From Peribacillus alkalitolerans (lineage in GTDB: Bacteria > Bacillota > Bacilli > Bacillales > DSM-1321), in assembly GCF_010882125.1 (NCBI RefSeq), contig NZ_JAAGVZ010000002.1:1-64000 (forward strand): a stretch of DNA of 64,000 bases, read 5' to 3'. Below the pieces are notes generated by a model. It did not search any database. It worked only from the letters and a program-made list of their open reading frames with translations, and was not told where the DNA came from. Position numbers and translations under genes: made by a program. This document shows, piece by piece, positions 63,267 to 64,000 of this stretch (its first letter is position 1; every line of letters begins with the position of its first letter).

Positions 63267-64000
63267 ATGGATTTGTATAAAGAATTAGCAAGAAAGAATA
63301 AAAAGTATGTATGGCATCCTTTCACTCAAATGCAGGATTACATAAATGAGGATCCACTAATCATTTCACATGGGAAAGATCGTAAATTATATGATGTGTT
63401 AGGCAATGAATATTTTGATGGGGTATCTTCTATTTGGTTGAATGTTCACGGACATAACATCCAAGAATTGAATGAGGCCATTATAGAGCAATTAAACCAA
63501 GTTGCTCATTCAACTATACTTGGGATGGCGAATATCCCTTCAATCCTTTTGGCTGAAAAACTAGTAGATATTTCTCCTAATGGATTAGAGAAAGTTTTTT
63601 ATTCAGATTCAGGTGCAACTGCAGTTGAAATAGCAATAAAAATGGCCTATCAATATTGGCGGAATATAAGGAAAAGCGAAAAATCCTTATTTGTAACAAT
63701 GAAAGAAGCATATCATGGAGATACCATCGGTGCTGTTTCAGTAGGTGCGATTGACCTATATCACCAGGCTTATAGTGATTTACTATTTCCTAGTATAAAA
63801 CTAACCTACCCTAATTTGTATCGACCTAAATATGCAGGAACTATTGAGGAGATAACACAAGCTTATTTAGATGAAGTTGAGGAGCTATTTAAGGAGAAAT
63901 CCGACGAAATTGCAGCATTAATTATTGAACCAATTGTCCAAGGTGCTAGTGGGATTATCGTCATGCCTGATGGGTATTTAAAAGCACTTTATGAGTTGTG
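63267..64000 (+). CDS. bioA: Adenosylmethionine-8-amino-7-oxononanoate aminotransferase (partial)
   Basis: A partial gene that starts at the ATG at 63267 with AGGAGA upstream and runs off the window end. The 244 visible residues begin MDLYKELARKNKKYVWHPFT and show the family motif WLNVHGHNIQELN, FYSDSGATAVEIAIKMA for PLP phosphate binding, and EAYHGDTIGAVSVG. BioA transfers an amino group from SAM to 7-keto-8-aminopelargonate. It diverges from bioYDB, and the BirA-type operator lies between. The rest, including the PLP lysine, is outside the window. Confidence 0.93.
   Translation, partial: MDLYKELARKNKKYVWHPFTQMQDYINEDPLIISHGKDRKLYDVLGNEYFDGVSSIWLNVHGHNIQELNEAIIEQLNQVAHSTILGMANIPSILLAEKLVDISPNGLEKVFYSDSGATAVEIAIKMAYQYWRNIRKSEKSLFVTMKEAYHGDTIGAVSVGAIDLYHQAYSDLLFPSIKLTYPNLYRPKYAGTIEEITQAYLDEVEELFKEKSDEIAALIIEPIVQGASGIIVMPDGYLKALYEL

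Overview
The window looks like a chromosomal stretch from a low-GC, spore-forming Firmicute of the Bacillaceae. The DNA is AT-rich, genes have strong GGAGG ribosome binding sites with frequent GTG and TTG starts, there is a SAM-I riboswitch ahead of a B. subtilis-style cysH-cysP-sat-cysC operon, and there are cre-like sites, a BirA-type operator and a heterocycloanthracin/sonorensin-type bacteriocin cluster. I see no rRNA, tRNA, CRISPR array, insertion sequence or prophage. A species cannot be assigned from the sequence alone.

Region 1 (about 0.5-10.1 kb) is a minus-strand cell-envelope locus. It holds a secreted amidase, a polysaccharide deacetylase, a sugar-type solute-binding lipoprotein, an OmpR-family response regulator with its sensor kinase, a CapA-like metallophosphatase and two ABC permeases with no ATPase. 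Five promoters in it carry the same tandem 11-bp direct repeat, at a fixed distance from the -10 box in four of them. This points to one regulon run by the kinase/regulator pair, and it is the most interesting unexplained system here.

Region 2 (10.1-31 kb) is metabolic. A LysR regulator diverges from a two-gene CHR (chromate) transporter. Next come a major facilitator, an alkyl/aryl-sulfatase, an iron alcohol dehydrogenase and an aldehyde dehydrogenase, then, past a few small genes, an acyl-CoA ligase. Together these would convert an alkyl sulfate to sulfate plus alcohol, aldehyde, fatty acid and acyl-CoA. Two paralogous LysR genes sit divergently at the two ends, and their upstream regions share a cre-like site and an identical 11-bp dyad. 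Between them lie a DUF421 membrane protein, a methyltransferase, a DinB-like protein and an acetyltransferase whose leader is a duplicated fragment of the DinB gene. A very large secreted subtilase closes the region.

Region 3 (31-39.3 kb) is a thiazole/oxazole-modified peptide cluster: a 13-cysteine precursor, an F-type leader-binding protein, a fused C/D (YcaO) cyclodehydratase and a SagB-like dehydrogenase. It is flanked by gene remnants and by about 1.1 kb without an intact gene.

Region 4 (39.3-49.1 kb) holds single genes: an acetyltransferase, an MDR oxidoreductase, an unusual UvrA-like ATPase lacking the UvrB-binding region, an AHSA1-type protein, a DUF1232 protein, a small protein, a threonine aldolase-like enzyme and a thermolysin-family protease.

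Region 5 (49.3-57 kb) is the assimilatory sulfate operon under a SAM-I riboswitch: yezD, cysH, cysP, sat, cysC, sulfite reductase, a DUF3906 gene, sumT, sirB and a truncated sirC remnant. Region 6 (57-64 kb) has a P1 peptidase, a YwaF-like protein, a TPR protein and the divergent biotin genes bioYDB and bioA; bioA runs off the window end.
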